Source of the DNA: Amycolatopsis sp. NBC_01488
Lineage (GTDB): Bacteria > Actinomycetota > Actinomycetes > Mycobacteriales > Pseudonocardiaceae
Length of the DNA stretch: 64,000 bases
Direction of reading: 5' to 3'
Assembly: GCF_036227105.1 (NCBI RefSeq)
Contig: NZ_CP109434.1
Coordinates: 3,104,001 to 3,168,000 of the forward strand
Shown: one piece after another, positions 24,461-32,557 of the stretch
Position numbering within the stretch: position 1 is the stretch's first letter
Layout of the letters: the number at the start of each line of letters is the position of its first letter
Position numbers and translations under genes: made by a program
The notes under the pieces: generated by a model
Database searches by the model: none
Told to the model about the DNA's origin: nothing
Seen by the model: only the letters and a program-made list of their open reading frames with translations

Positions 24461-25882
24461 ATGCCCGAGAAGATCGACTACGACGCGAAGATCCCCAACA
24501 ACGTCAACCTCTCCGAGGACCGGCGGCTGCAGCGTGCCCTGGAGGGCTGGCAGCCGAAGTTCATGCACTGGTGGGGCGAGATGGGCCCGACGCTGGAGAC
24601 GCAGGGCGTCTACCTGCGCACCGCGGTCAGCGTCGGCCGGGAGGGGTGGGCGCACTTCGACCACGTCAACGTCCCGGACTACCGCTGGGGCATCTTCCTC
24701 GCCGAGCGCGACCCGGACCGGCGGATCGCCTTCGGGGAGCACAAGGGCGAAGAGGTGTGGCAGCAGGTGCCCGGCGAGTACCGCGCCGACCTGCAGCGGC
24801 TGATCGTCATCCAGGGCGACACCGAACCCGCGTCCGTCGAGCAGCAGAAACTCCTCGGGCTCACCGCGCCGAGCCTCTACGACCTGCGGAACCTGTTCCA
24901 GGTCAACGTCGAAGAGGGCAGGCACCTGTGGGCGATGGTGTACCTCCTGCACGCCTACTTCGGGCGCGAAGGCCGTGACGAGGCCGAAGGGCTGCTGCTG
25001 CGCAACTCGGGTAGTCCCGACGCGCCCCGCATCCTCGGTGCGTTCAACGAGGAAACCGCCGACTGGCTGGCCTTCTACATGTTCACCTACTTCACCGACC
25101 GCGACGGGAAGTACCAGCTCGGCACGCTCAAGGAGTCCTCCTTCGACCCGCTCTCGCGCACCTGCGAGTTCATGCTGAAGGAGGAGGCGCACCACATGAT
25201 GGTGGGCACCACCGGCGTCGACCGCGTGGTGACCCGCAGCGCCGAGCTGATCCGCGAGCACGACACGCTCGACATCGGCCCGCACGGCGGGATCCCGCTG
25301 ACCCTGATCCAGAAGTACATCAACTTCCACTACACCGTCTCGCTCGACCTGTTCGGCAGCGAGACGTCGACCAACGCGGCGAACTACTACACCGCCGGGC
25401 TCAAGGGCCGCTGGCAGGAGACCCGCCGCAAGGACGACCACAAGCTCACCGACGATGCCCGCACGCTGGAGAAGCCGGCCGAAGACGGCACCTGGACGTC
25501 GGAGGAGCTGCAGGCGATCCTGTTGCTGAACCTCGACCTGCGCAGCGAGTACGTGGCCGACTGCCAGACCGGGGTGAAGCGCTGGAACAAGATCCTCGCC
25601 GACGCCGGGATCGATCACACGTTCCGCCTGCCGCACCCTGGATTCAACCGGGAAGTCGGCATAAACTCCGGCCACCACGTCACTCCCGACGGCACCATCG
25701 TCGACGAGGCGACCTGGCAGGCCGGCAAGAGCAAGTGGCTGCCGACCACGGAGGACCTGACGTTCGTCCGCTCGCTGATGCACCCGGTGTACGAGCGGGG
25801 GAAGATCGCGAGCTGGGTGGCGCCGCCGCGGCAGGGCATCAACGGGAAGCCCTTCGACTACGAGTACGTCTACCTCACGTAG
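24461..25882 (+). CDS. boxB: Benzoyl-CoA 2,3-epoxidase BoxB
   Basis: A 473-residue diiron epoxidase, the family's usual length. The diiron site is visible as NEETADW and MLKEEAHHMMVG; RHLWAMVYLLHAYFGREGR is also conserved. It uses O2 and electrons to make 2,3-epoxybenzoyl-CoA, the substrate of BoxC. Electrons normally come from the BoxA reductase, which is not encoded in this window. ATG lies six bases after the boxC stop. Confidence 0.95.
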   Translation: MPEKIDYDAKIPNNVNLSEDRRLQRALEGWQPKFMHWWGEMGPTLETQGVYLRTAVSVGREGWAHFDHVNVPDYRWGIFLAERDPDRRIAFGEHKGEEVWQQVPGEYRADLQRLIVIQGDTEPASVEQQKLLGLTAPSLYDLRNLFQVNVEEGRHLWAMVYLLHAYFGREGRDEAEGLLLRNSGSPDAPRILGAFNEETADWLAFYMFTYFTDRDGKYQLGTLKESSFDPLSRTCEFMLKEEAHHMMVGTTGVDRVVTRSAELIREHDTLDIGPHGGIPLTLIQKYINFHYTVSLDLFGSETSTNAANYYTAGLKGRWQETRRKDDHKLTDDARTLEKPAEDGTWTSEELQAILLLNLDLRSEYVADCQTGVKRWNKILADAGIDHTFRLPHPGFNREVGINSGHHVTPDGTIVDEATWQAGKSKWLPTTEDLTFVRSLMHPVYERGKIASWVAPPRQGINGKPFDYEYVYLT

Positions 25883-25890
25883 GAGGTCTG

Positions 25891-27435
25891 GTGGCGACAG
25901 GGTTCAATGCCGCGGAGTACCTGCTTTCGGCCGGGCACCCGGACGCGACCGCGGTCGTGTCGCCCCGGCGTTCGCTGACCTACGCCGAGCTGGCGGCCGA
26001 GTCCCGGCGCGTCGCGGGCGGGCTCGTCGAACTCGGCGTGCGGCCCGAAGAGCGCGTCATGTTCTGCATGGTCGACGACGTCGAGCTGCTCACCGGCATC
26101 CTCGGCGCGATGCTGGCCGGCGCGGTCGCCGTGCCGGTGTCCACCATGGTCACCGGCCTCGAGCTGGGCAAGATGCTGGCCGACTCACGGGCCCGCCTGC
26201 TGTGCGTGTCCGGCGAGTTCGCCGAGCAGGCGGTGACCGCGCTCGGGCTCGCGCCCGAGGTCACCGACGTCCTGCTCGACCGGTCGGACGCGGCGGGATT
26301 CGGCGTCCGGACGCACGAGTGGTCGTCACTGGCCGGAACGTTCCGAAGTGGACAGACGTGGGAGGACTCGCCCGCGCTGTGGCTGTACACGTCCGGGACG
26401 ACCGGGCAGCCGAAGGGCGCGATGCACCGGCACGCCAGCATCCGCGCGGTGTGCGAGACGTACGCGCGTGGCGTGCTGGGGACGACTCCGGTGGACCGGT
26501 TCCTGTCGGTGCCGAAGCTCTTCTTCGCCTACGGGCTGGGGAATTCGTGCTTCTTCCCGCTCGGGGCGGGCGGGACGACGTTGCTCGAGCCTTCGCGTCC
26601 GACGCCGGCGTTGTTCGCCAGACGGGCTCGTGAGGAGCAGCCGTCGTTGTTCTTCGCCGTCCCGACGTTCTACGCGGCCCTGCTCGCGAGCGACGTCCCG
26701 GACGACTCGTTTTCCTCGGTGCGGCATGCGGTTTCGGCCGGGGAGCCGCTGCCCGCGTCGTTGTTCGAACGGTTCCGCGCCCGCTTCGGGCTGGAGATCC
26801 TCGACGGCATCGGGTCGACCGAGGCACTGCACATCTTCCTGTCGAACCGGCCCGGCGCCGTGCGGCCGGGCAGCACCGGCGTCCCGGTGCCGGGGTACGA
26901 CGTCCAGCTCCGCGACGAGGCCGGGGCGGTGATCGACGCCGTCGGCAAGCCGGGCGAGCTGTTCGTGGCCGGGCCGTCGACGGCGACCGGCTACTGGGCC
27001 CGGTACGACGCGACGAAGCTCGTCTTCCAGGGCGAGTGGCTGCGCACCGGCGACAGTTACGTGCGGAACGAGGACGGCACTTTTTCCTGCCTGGGCCGGT
27101 TCGGCGACATGCTGAAGGCGGGCGGGATCTGGGTGTCACCGTCCGAAGTGGAGGAACGGCTGCGGCAGCACCCGGCGGTGGCGGAGGTCGCGGTCGTCGC
27201 CGCGCCGGACGCCGACGGGCTCGACAAGCCGGTGGCATGCGTGGTGGCCGCGCCCGGCTTCGCGGTGGACCCGGACGAGCTGATCGAGTTCTGCCGCGAA
27301 GGGCTCGCGGCGTTCAAGCGCCCGCGCGGCGTGGTGGAACTGGCGGAGCTGCCGAAGACGGCGACGGGCAAGATCCGCCGGAACGTCATCCGCGAGCAGG
27401 TCCGGGACGTCCTGCGGGTGGTGCCCAGCACGTGA
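25891..27435 (+). CDS. Benzoate-CoA ligase
   Basis: A 514-residue adenylate-forming ligase of the benzoate-CoA ligase family. Motifs: LWLYTSGTTGQPKGAMHRH (AMP-binding), LPASLFERF with EILDGIGSTE, EWLRTGDSYV, and the catalytic lysine in PKTATGKIRRNVI. It activates benzoate (or a close analogue) with ATP and CoA, feeding BoxB. GTG 25891 with AGGAGG. Its stop overlaps the next start by four bases. Confidence 0.92.
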   Translation: MATGFNAAEYLLSAGHPDATAVVSPRRSLTYAELAAESRRVAGGLVELGVRPEERVMFCMVDDVELLTGILGAMLAGAVAVPVSTMVTGLELGKMLADSRARLLCVSGEFAEQAVTALGLAPEVTDVLLDRSDAAGFGVRTHEWSSLAGTFRSGQTWEDSPALWLYTSGTTGQPKGAMHRHASIRAVCETYARGVLGTTPVDRFLSVPKLFFAYGLGNSCFFPLGAGGTTLLEPSRPTPALFARRAREEQPSLFFAVPTFYAALLASDVPDDSFSSVRHAVSAGEPLPASLFERFRARFGLEILDGIGSTEALHIFLSNRPGAVRPGSTGVPVPGYDVQLRDEAGAVIDAVGKPGELFVAGPSTATGYWARYDATKLVFQGEWLRTGDSYVRNEDGTFSCLGRFGDMLKAGGIWVSPSEVEERLRQHPAVAEVAVVAAPDADGLDKPVACVVAAPGFAVDPDELIEFCREGLAAFKRPRGVVELAELPKTATGKIRRNVIREQVRDVLRVVPST

Positions 27436-28286
27436 TCGACGGCTACTTCGTGGTGGACGCGCACGTCCACACGCCGCGCCTGCCGACGCTCAAGCCCGCG
27501 TGGACGCAGTGGGCGCACGACTTCGCGGGCTCGTACCCGTGGCGTTCGGTGTACTCCGCTTCGGGCGAGGTGGTCCCGTCGGCGATGGACGAGCTGATGG
27601 AGTCCGAGGGCGTCGACCGGGTGCTGCTGTTCTGCGAGTACAGCCCACGGGCGACCGGGATTCAGCCGATCGAGGACAACCTGCCTTTGGTGCGGCACAA
27701 TCCTTCCCGGTTCCGGCTGGTGGCGAACGTGAACCCGTACCTGCACCATCCGGCCGCGTCGGAGGTCGAGCGGCAGCTGGACCTGGGTGCGGTGGCGGTG
27801 AAGATCCACCCGGTGCACGGCGCGTTTTCCCCGGCGGACAAGGAGCTGTACCCGGTCTACCAGCTGTGCCTTGAGCGTGGCGTGCCGGTGATCCTCCATT
27901 CGGGAACGTCGAGCTTCCCGGGTTCCCGCACCAGTTTCGGGAATCCGGAGCTGATGTCCGACGTGGTCGAGGACTTCCCTGCGCTGCAGTTCGTCTTCGC
28001 CCACGGCGGCCGTGGGTGGTGGTACGACGTGGCGGCTTTCCTCGCGTTGGCGAGGGAGAACGTCTGGCTGGACCTGGCCGGGCTGCCGCCGAAGAAGCTG
28101 CCGGAGTACTACCAGCGGTTCGATTTGGCGCGGTTGGCGGGAAAGTTCGTGTTCGGGACGGACTGGCCCGGCGTGCCTTCGGTGGCGGCGAACGTCCGGA
28201 CGTTGATCGGGCTCGGGCTGCAGGAGGACGTCTTGAGCGGAGTGTTGTCGGGGAATGCGATCAAGCTGATGCCGTCGCTCGCCTAG
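27432..28286 (+). CDS. Amidohydrolase family (TIM-barrel) protein
   Basis: A 284-residue metal-dependent hydrolase or decarboxylase of the amidohydrolase-2 group. The metal motif is VVDAHVHTPRLP, then VAVKIHPVHGAF, VILHSGTSSFPGSR, FVFAHGGRGWWYD and FGTDWPG with the late aspartate. Many relatives are aromatic-acid decarboxylases. GTG start overlaps the ligase stop (GTGA), so it probably acts on a benzoate-like compound that enters or leaves the box pathway; its exact reaction is unknown. Confidence 0.83.
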   Translation: MIDGYFVVDAHVHTPRLPTLKPAWTQWAHDFAGSYPWRSVYSASGEVVPSAMDELMESEGVDRVLLFCEYSPRATGIQPIEDNLPLVRHNPSRFRLVANVNPYLHHPAASEVERQLDLGAVAVKIHPVHGAFSPADKELYPVYQLCLERGVPVILHSGTSSFPGSRTSFGNPELMSDVVEDFPALQFVFAHGGRGWWYDVAAFLALARENVWLDLAGLPPKKLPEYYQRFDLARLAGKFVFGTDWPGVPSVAANVRTLIGLGLQEDVLSGVLSGNAIKLMPSLA

Positions 28287-28289
28287 GGG

Positions 28290-28335
28290 GTCGTGAGTGA
28301 GAAACAGGGTTAGAACACTGTTTCTCACTCACGAC
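28290..28335. terminator. Strong bidirectional terminator hairpin
   Basis: GTCGTGAGTGAGAAACA (28290-28306) and its exact reverse complement (28319-28335) form a 17-bp stem; a further G-C pair leaves a 10-nt loop. It lies between the convergent amidohydrolase and VOC genes. Its A/T-containing, G-T-rich sequence differs from coding DNA around it, as expected for a dispersed genomic element. Confidence 0.85.
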
Positions 28336-28338
28336 GGG

Positions 28339-28728
28339 TCAGGTGAGCATCTCGTGCAGGCAGAGGACGTTGCCTTCCGAGTCGGTGAACCACGCGGCCC
28401 GCTCGCTCCCCAGCTCGGCGATGTGGTCGACGGTCTTCAGCCCCTCCATCTCGAAGTCCTGGAACCGCACCCCGCGGCCCTCCAAAGCCGACACCTCCGA
28501 CCGGAGATTCGTGACTTCGAAGCTCAACGCCGTGTTCTCGCTCTGCGTGCCCGCCGGCATCAGGCGAAGCCCGATGGCACCCGCGCCCGCCGCGAAGTAC
28601 TGCGTTCCGTCTTCGCCCGTCCCCGTCTGCTTCAAGCCGAGGAAGTCCGCGTAGAAGTGGCCGGCGCGTTCGCTGTCGGTCACCGGGAGCATCGTCGTGA
28701 TGGTCGATTCGGTCAGCATGGCTTCCAT
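28339..28728 (-). CDS. VOC-family protein (glyoxalase superfamily)
   Basis: A 129-residue single VOC domain. ITTMLPVTDSERAGHFYADF, GTQYFAAGAGAIGLRL, and AWFTDSEGNVLCLHE are the repeat units of the fold; the final Glu of LCLHE would be a metal ligand. Several VOC proteins with this pattern confer resistance or detoxify; substrate unknown. It is convergent with the box operon and on the same strand as the MarR gene 44 bp upstream. Confidence 0.82.
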   Translation of the reverse strand: MEAMLTESTITTMLPVTDSERAGHFYADFLGLKQTGTGEDGTQYFAAGAGAIGLRLMPAGTQSENTALSFEVTNLRSEVSALEGRGVRFQDFEMEGLKTVDHIAELGSERAAWFTDSEGNVLCLHEMLT

Positions 28729-28772
28729 GGTGAGCCGTCACGCGCGCCGCGGTGACCACGACTTTTTCAGTG

Positions 28773-29219
28773 TCAGGCGTTGAACGCGCGCAGTGTCCGC
28801 ATGGCTTCCGCGAGTGCTGCCGCGTCGTCACCCAGCGGGGTCAGCACGATGCGGCGGAGGATCTCCGCCGCCGCTGTCCGGGCCTTGTTCGCCATGTCGA
28901 GGCCGTGGTCGGTCAGGGCCGCGAACGTCACGCGGCGGTCGTCCCGGCTCGGGACGCGGCAGATCAGGTCCGCCGCCACCAGGCGGTCGGCCACCTTCGT
29001 GAAGCCGCCGCTCGACAGCGCCGCCTCGGTCGCCAGCTTGGTCATCGGCATCCGGTGGTCGGGCGAGCGGACCAGCCGCAGCAGGATGTCGAACGACGCC
29101 GGCGCGAGCCCGAGGCGGTCGGCGATCTCGCCCAGCAGCTTGTCCTGCGTGGCCAGGTAGCCCTCGATGACCAGGCCCCACCACGTGACGATCTCGTCGT
29201 CGTCGGTCTTCGGATCCAC
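28773..29219 (-). CDS. MarR-family regulator, likely of quinone-stress genes (MhqR-like)
   Basis: A 148-residue MarR protein. The HTH is MPMTKLATEAALSSGGFTKV then ADRLVAADLICRV, with the wing PSRDDRRVTFAALTDHG. It is divergent from a ring-cleaving dioxygenase and an esterase, the arrangement of MarR/MhqR quinone-sensing loci. The intergenic site at 29255-29268 is its probable operator; an identical site lies at 8825-8838. The quinone link is inferred from the target genes. Confidence 0.85.
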   Translation of the reverse strand: MDPKTDDDEIVTWWGLVIEGYLATQDKLLGEIADRLGLAPASFDILLRLVRSPDHRMPMTKLATEAALSSGGFTKVADRLVAADLICRVPSRDDRRVTFAALTDHGLDMANKARTAAAEILRRIVLTPLGDDAAALAEAMRTLRAFNA

Positions 29220-29254
29220 CGGCTCAGCCTACCGGAAAGTCTGCACGGAATATA

Positions 29255-29268
29255 TCTTGCGCGCGAGA
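29255..29268. promoter_or_regulatory. Probable MarR operator, reverse complement of 8825-8838
   Basis: TCTTGCGCGCGAGA lies 36 bp from the MarR start and 34 bp from the dioxygenase ATG. It is an exact inverted copy of the site at 8825-8838. Flanking A/T bases (ATATA before it) suggest promoter overlap. Confidence 0.75.
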
Positions 29269-29302
29269 GGTTCTGCGGTTACCTTGAATCCAGGAGGCAA
29301 CC

Positions 29303-30268
29303 ATGGCGATCAAGACGTCCGGCCTGCACCACGTCACCGCGATCGGCGGCGACCCGCAGCGCAACGCCGACTTCTACCTGCGGACCTTGGGCCTGCGGCT
29401 GGTGAAGACCACCGTGAACTTCGACGACCCGGGCACCTACCACCTCTACTACGGCGACAGCGCCGGCAAGCCGGGCTCGCTGATGACCTTCTTCCCGTGG
29501 CCCGACGCGCCGAGCGGCCGCCACGGCACCGGCCAGGCGACGACCACGTCGTTCTCCATTCCCGAATCCTCGATCGGCTGGTGGAAGCAGCACCTCGCCG
29601 CGAACCGCATCGAGACCGGCGAAATCCGCAACGCCGATGACGAGGACACGCTCACCTTCCGTGACCCCGACGGCCTGAAGCTCGCCCTCGTCGCGCACCC
29701 GCAGGGCGACCCGCGCGACCCGTGGGACACCGAGCTGGTCCCGGCCGAGCACGCCATCCGCGGCCTGCACTCGGTGACGCTGTCGGTGACCAAGGAGGAC
29801 GCCACCGCCGGCATGCTCACCGACGGCCTCGGCCTCAGCTTCGCCACCCAGGACAGCAACCGCCTGCGGTTCGCCGCCGGTGCAGGTGGGCCGGGCGCGC
29901 TGGTCGACGTCCTCGTGACGCCGGACGCGCCGCGCGGGCTGGTCGCCGCGGGCACCGTGCACCACGTCGCCTGGCGCGCGCCGGACGAACCGACCCAGAA
30001 GGCCTGGCGCGAAGAGCTCGTCGACCAGGGCGTGCACGTTACTTCGATCCTGGACCGCCAGTACTTCCGCTCGATCTACTTCCGCGAGCCGGGCGCCACG
30101 CTCCTCGAAGTCGCGACCGACGAACCCGGCTTCGCCATCGACGAGCCGCTGCTGGAGCTGGGCCGCGCGCTCAAGCTGCCGCCGTGGCTGGAGCCGCGCC
30201 GCGAAGAGATCCAGCACATGCTGCCGAAGCTGAACCTCCCCGCCGAGAACAACCCGGCGCTGTCATGA
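29303..30268 (+). CDS. Ring-cleaving VOC dioxygenase (MhqO/MhqA-like)
   Basis: A 321-residue two-domain VOC dioxygenase. Domain 1 starts LHHVTAIGGDPQRNADFYLR, domain 2 near residue 150 with IRGLHSVTLSV. Metal ligands fit His in LHHVT, His in VHHVAWRA and Glu in TLLEVATDEPGF. Homologues such as MhqO/LinE cleave hydroquinones. AGGAGGCAACC precedes the ATG. The stop overlaps the esterase start (ATGA). Confidence 0.85.
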   Translation: MAIKTSGLHHVTAIGGDPQRNADFYLRTLGLRLVKTTVNFDDPGTYHLYYGDSAGKPGSLMTFFPWPDAPSGRHGTGQATTTSFSIPESSIGWWKQHLAANRIETGEIRNADDEDTLTFRDPDGLKLALVAHPQGDPRDPWDTELVPAEHAIRGLHSVTLSVTKEDATAGMLTDGLGLSFATQDSNRLRFAAGAGGPGALVDVLVTPDAPRGLVAAGTVHHVAWRAPDEPTQKAWREELVDQGVHVTSILDRQYFRSIYFREPGATLLEVATDEPGFAIDEPLLELGRALKLPPWLEPRREEIQHMLPKLNLPAENNPALS

Positions 30269-30867
30269 TGCTGGAGCACGTGTACCTCGAGGGTTCGCCG
30301 GACGCGCCGCTGCTGCTCCTGCTGCACGGCACCGGCGGCAGCCCCGACGACCTGCTCGGCCTGGCGCGCGAGCTGAGTCCCGACTCCGCGGTGCTGGCCC
30401 CGGCCGGCCCGGTGTCGGAGTACGGCGCCGCGCGCTGGTTCCGGCGGCTCGCCGAGGGCGTGTTCGACCACGAAGACGTCGTCAAGCGCGCCGACCAGCT
30501 CGCGGACTTCGTCGTCGAGGCAAGGGAGAAGTACGGGCTGGGCGACCGGCGGCTGGTCGCCGTCGGCTTCTCGAACGGCGCCAACATCGCGGCCGCCGTG
30601 ACGCTGTTGCGGCCGGACGTCCTCCGCGAAGCCGCGCTGTTCGCGGCGATGTCCCCGGTCCCGGAGCCGCCGGAGCTGGACCTTTCCACCACGAAAGTCT
30701 TCCTGGCCAACGGCGAACGCGACCCGATGGCGCCACTGGCGTCCACGGAGGAGCTGATCCGGCTGCTGCGCGAGCGCGGTGCCGACGTCGTCACGCAGCG
30801 CCACCCCGGCGGGCACCTGATCACGCCGGACGGCGTCCGTGCGGCCGCGAAGTGGATCATGACCTGA
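30265..30867 (+). CDS. Alpha/beta hydrolase, MhqD-like carboxylesterase
   Basis: A 200-residue esterase of the phospholipase/carboxylesterase group. LLLLLHGTGGSPDDLL is the oxyanion region, VAVGFSNGANIA the nucleophile elbow (Ser), ANGERDPMAP the acid and PGGHLITPD the histidine. Coupled to the dioxygenase by ATGA overlap. In characterised MhqR systems the matching pair removes quinones, which supports the locus assignment. Confidence 0.83.
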   Translation: MMLEHVYLEGSPDAPLLLLLHGTGGSPDDLLGLARELSPDSAVLAPAGPVSEYGAARWFRRLAEGVFDHEDVVKRADQLADFVVEAREKYGLGDRRLVAVGFSNGANIAAAVTLLRPDVLREAALFAAMSPVPEPPELDLSTTKVFLANGERDPMAPLASTEELIRLLRERGADVVTQRHPGGHLITPDGVRAAAKWIMT

Positions 30868-30897
30868 CGTTTGTACGGAGCGTATATCGGCTCGTCC

Positions 30898-30903
30898 TAC
30901 GAT
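30898..30903 (+). promoter_or_regulatory. Candidate -10 box of a leaderless dipeptidase transcript
   Basis: TACGAT ends seven bases before the ATG at 30910, and there is no Shine-Dalgarno. TTGTAC at 30871 is 21 bp away, too far for a standard -35. Confidence 0.4.
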
Positions 30904-30909
30904 CGGGCG

Positions 30910-32049
30910 ATGACTAACGAGGCACTACAGCGTGCTGTGAAACTGCTGGACGCCGCCATCCTCGCCGACGGGCACAACGACCTGCCGTGGGAGCTGCGGC
31001 AGCACGGCGGCCCGAACCCGGTCGAGGCGGCCGCGTCGCTCGACCTGACCGTCCGGCAGCCCGCCCTGCACACCGACTTCCCGAAGCTCGCCGACGGGAA
31101 GCTCGGGATGCAGTTCTGGTCGGTGTACGTGCCCTGTGAGTTCGAGGGCCACAGCGCCGTGACCGCGGTGCTGGAGCAGATCGAGGTCGTCCACCAGCTG
31201 GCCGAGCGCTACCCCGATCGCCTGCGGCTGGTCGACACCGCCGACGAGGCCGAGGCCGCGTTCGCCGACGGCCGGATCGCGTCGCTGCTCGGCGCCGAAG
31301 GCGGGCACAGCATCGCGGAGTCGCTCGGCGTGCTGCGGATCCTGCGCCGCCTCGGCGTCCGCTACATGACGCTGACGCACAACTACAACACCACCTGGGC
31401 CGACTCGGGCACCGACGAGCCGGCCCACGGCGGGCTCACCGAGTTCGGCCGCGACGTCGTGCGCGAGATGAACAAGATCGGCATGATGGTCGACCTGTCG
31501 CACGTCGCGCCGTCGACGATGCGCGCCGCGATCGAGGTCAGCTCGGCGCCGGTGATCTTCAGCCACTCCTCGTGCCTCGCGGTGAACGACCACCCGCGCA
31601 ACATCCCGGACGACGTCCTCGCGCTGCTGCCCGGCAACGGCGGCGTCGCGATGACGACGTTCGTGCCCGCGTTCATCTCGCCGAAGGTCACCGCGTGGGA
31701 CCACGAGCTGAAGGCGGCCATGGAGGCCGCCGGCCAGGACTACCGGAACCTGGGGCAGCGCGGGCAGTTCGCGAAGGACTGGGACGGCCCGGTCAAGCCG
31801 AAGGCCACCGTCGACGACGTCGTCGCGCACGTCGAGCACGCCCGCGAGGTCGCCGGGATCGACCACATCGGCCTCGGCGGCGACTACGACGGCGTCGGCT
31901 CGCTGCCGGAGGGACTGGAGGACACGTCCAAGTACCCGGTGTTGTTCGCGGCCCTGCTCGAGCGCGGGTGGAGTGAGGAAGACTGCGCGAAGCTGGCCGG
32001 GAAGAACACGCTCCGCGTGCTGCGGGAGGTCGACGGCTTCGCCCGTTAG
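30910..32049 (+). CDS. Membrane dipeptidase family (M19) peptidase
   Basis: A 379-residue zinc dipeptidase of family M19. Metal and catalytic motifs: DGHNDLPWEL, LLGAEGGHSIAESLGVLR, MTLTHNYNTTWADS, MVDLSHVAP, VIFSHSSCLAVNDHPRNIPD and IGLGGDYDG. No signal peptide is seen, so it is probably cytoplasmic despite the family name. It hydrolyses dipeptides, including D-containing ones in known members. The start looks leaderless. Confidence 0.92.
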   Translation: MTNEALQRAVKLLDAAILADGHNDLPWELRQHGGPNPVEAAASLDLTVRQPALHTDFPKLADGKLGMQFWSVYVPCEFEGHSAVTAVLEQIEVVHQLAERYPDRLRLVDTADEAEAAFADGRIASLLGAEGGHSIAESLGVLRILRRLGVRYMTLTHNYNTTWADSGTDEPAHGGLTEFGRDVVREMNKIGMMVDLSHVAPSTMRAAIEVSSAPVIFSHSSCLAVNDHPRNIPDDVLALLPGNGGVAMTTFVPAFISPKVTAWDHELKAAMEAAGQDYRNLGQRGQFAKDWDGPVKPKATVDDVVAHVEHAREVAGIDHIGLGGDYDGVGSLPEGLEDTSKYPVLFAALLERGWSEEDCAKLAGKNTLRVLREVDGFAR

Positions 32050-32095
32050 GGGGGTTGACCCAGCGCTCCCGGCGCGCCGGACGGACACTGGCTTC

Positions 32096-32554
32096 ATGAC
32101 GCACGCGCGCGGGGGCGCGGCCGACCGCCCCACCGGCCCGACGAACCACGAACTGCCCGGAAGCGACGGCCCCGGCCGCCACGAGCTGGGCGGGACCGAG
32201 GTGCCCGAGGGCGCTCTCGAGCCCGCCGAGCTGCGGGCCGGCGACGTCCGGCCCGGCGCCGAGGAGGTCACGCCGGTCCGCCCGGCACCCAGCAGGCCCG
32301 CGGCCAGGAAGCCGCGGCCGACGCGGATCAGCGGCACCTGGGTCGCGGTCATCGCCGGCCTGGTCGTGCTGATCGTGCTGCTGATCTTCATCCTGCAGAA
32401 CCTGGACTCGGTGACCGTGCACTTCTTCGGTGCGGACGGCAGCCTGCCGCTGGCCATCGCCATGCTGTTCTCGGCCATCGGCGGCGCGGTGCTGGTCGCG
32501 CTGATCGGTGGGGCCCGGATCCTGCAGCTGCGGAAGCAGGCGCGCCGCCGCTGA
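32096..32554 (+). CDS. LapA-domain (DUF1049) membrane protein
   Basis: A 152-residue protein. The first about 75 residues are disordered and rich in G, P, E and R. Two membrane helices follow: ISGTWVAVIAGLVVLIVLLI and AIAMLFSAIGGAVLVALIGG, separated by LQNLDSVTVHFFGADGSLPL, the LapA-type link. The C-terminus is basic (LRKQARRR). Role unknown. ATG 32096. Confidence 0.82.
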   Translation: MTHARGGAADRPTGPTNHELPGSDGPGRHELGGTEVPEGALEPAELRAGDVRPGAEEVTPVRPAPSRPAARKPRPTRISGTWVAVIAGLVVLIVLLIFILQNLDSVTVHFFGADGSLPLAIAMLFSAIGGAVLVALIGGARILQLRKQARRR

Positions 32555-32557
32555 GCC

